Assembly (NCBI RefSeq): GCF_001715535.1
Contig: NZ_CP017015.1
Coordinates: 1 to 64,000 of the forward strand
Length of the DNA stretch: 64,000 nucleotides
Reading direction: 5' to 3'
Origin: Spiroplasma helicoides
GTDB lineage: Bacteria; Bacillota_I; Bacilli_A; Mycoplasmatales; Mycoplasmataceae
In this document: positions 63,145 to 64,000 of the stretch, piece after piece
Layout of the letters: the number at the start of each line of letters is the position of its first letter
Position numbering within the stretch: the first letter of the stretch is position 1
Position numbers and translations under genes: made by a program
Notes under the pieces: model-generated
What the model saw: the letters and a program-made list of their open reading frames with translations, nothing else
What the model was told of the DNA's origin: nothing
The model's database searches: none

Positions 63145-64000
63145 ATGAGTCAACTTACTGAAAACTGGAATATCATAACCCCGCAGTTATTTTCTATAGT
63201 AGCAACTTTAATTATTATTTGCTCTTTTTGCATTACATATAATGTAAAAATCAGAAATATTAAAGAAGGTGAACAGTTAAGTGGTTTTTTAGTTCTTACT
63301 GAATCCTTCATAACTTCAATAGAAAATATGGTTGTTACAACTATGGGTAAAAAATTTAGACATCTTACCCCATATGCTATGTATATTTTTATGTACATAC
63401 TTGTTTCATCAGTCATTTCGCTGCTTGGTTTTGAACCGTTAACTAGCTCATATACAGTAACATTATCAATGGCAATAGTTTCATTTATAGGAATTTATTA
63501 CTATGGATTGAGATATCAAAAATTTTTATTCTTTATAAAATTTTTACACAACCCAATAGAAATATTTACACAATTTGTTCCTATTCTATCATTGTCATTT
63601 AGGTTATTTGGTAATATGATTGCTGGATCAATTATTTTGGGATTGCTATATGGAGCACTTATTAATGCTGAAGGAGCAATTTTTGGACATAGAGGAATGG
63701 CTAATGAAATTTGAGGTTCAGATTTCTATGCACAATACAAATATTGATGAGGTGGATTCAACTTTATTTCAGTCATAATGCTACCATGGTTGCATTTATA
63801 CTTTGATTTATTTGATGGATTTATCCAATCAATAGTATTTACAATGTTAACTCTTTCTTACTGATCAAACGCAAAAGATGGTGAACATAGTGAAAAAGAA
63901 TCATCTAATGAACACGATCATACTAGAAAAGCTAAAAAAATAAAAGCAAAAGAAATTAAATTAGAAGCAAAAGAAATTAAATCAAAAGGAAAAGAAATGG
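63145..64000 (+). CDS. atpB: ATP synthase subunit a (partial)
   Basis: Subunit a forms the proton channel of the F1F0-ATPase. The visible 285 residues are cut by the window edge. The signature FRLFGNMIAGSIILGLL carries the essential Arg of subunit a and the C-terminal helix ends in a Lys/Glu tail. TGA Trp codons occur. Shine-Dalgarno AGGGGGAG. The remaining atp genes lie beyond the window. Confidence 0.94.

Overview
This window is one end of a low-GC Mollicutes chromosome numbered from the first base of dnaA. In-frame TGA codons must be read as tryptophan in almost every long gene (dnaA codon 7, for example), which is genetic code 4. A full-length MreB, the family most other mollicutes have lost, together with many lipoproteins whose signal peptides start MKK(L/I)L and end in a Cys, points to Spiroplasma. 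This is an inference from gene content; species and clade cannot be fixed from this sequence alone.

Layout. 1-8.3 kb: replication initiation and topology (dnaA, dnaN, gyrB, gyrA) and serS, ending at two perfect parS centromere sites. 8.35-16.6 kb: SRP RNA, then a long run tadA-dnaX-recR-tmk-holB-tRNA methyltransferase-tilS-ftsH. 16.7-26.4 kb: hslO, an orphan ABC ATPase, a DUF1904-like gene, dusB, lysS, asnA, ispD, rpsF-ssb-rpsR, and rplI-dnaB. 26.4-30.1 kb: a lipoprotein and a 780-residue low-complexity repeat protein. 30.1-36.1 kb: ung, an ECF S component, cysS, rlmB, a divergent SigH-like sigma factor, rpmG-secE-nusG and a cyclophilin. 36.1-38.1 kb: a probable structured ncRNA and a probable type II restriction-modification pair. 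38.1-46.8 kb: rplK-rplA, a HAD phosphatase, two head-on paralogous lipoproteins, a three-gene surface operon including an SGNH-hydrolase lipoprotein, and rplJ-rplL. 46.9-52 kb: a Vat-like acetyltransferase, a YczE-like membrane protein, mreB, and a YwaF-like membrane protein gene split by an IS3-type insertion with a 4-bp target duplication. 52-64 kb: rpoB-rpoC, a frameshifted membrane protein gene, rpiB, upp, an alpha/beta hydrolase, an AtpI-like gene and the start of atpB.

All genes lie on the + strand, co-directional with replication from the dnaA end, except two lipoprotein genes at 40.3-41.2 kb. The classical secE-nusG-rplKA-rplJL-rpoBC cluster is present in order but opened by three accessory blocks (R-M system, surface proteins, mreB/acetyltransferase/IS). 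Regulation that can be read from the sequence includes recurrent extended -10 promoters (TGnTAnnAT), intrinsic terminators, and structured leaders before rpsF, rplK and rplJ; the rplJ leader shows a mutually exclusive terminator/antiterminator pairing.

No tRNA, rRNA (other than the SRP RNA gene) or CRISPR array was seen. All assignments come from reading motifs by eye; no database search was run.
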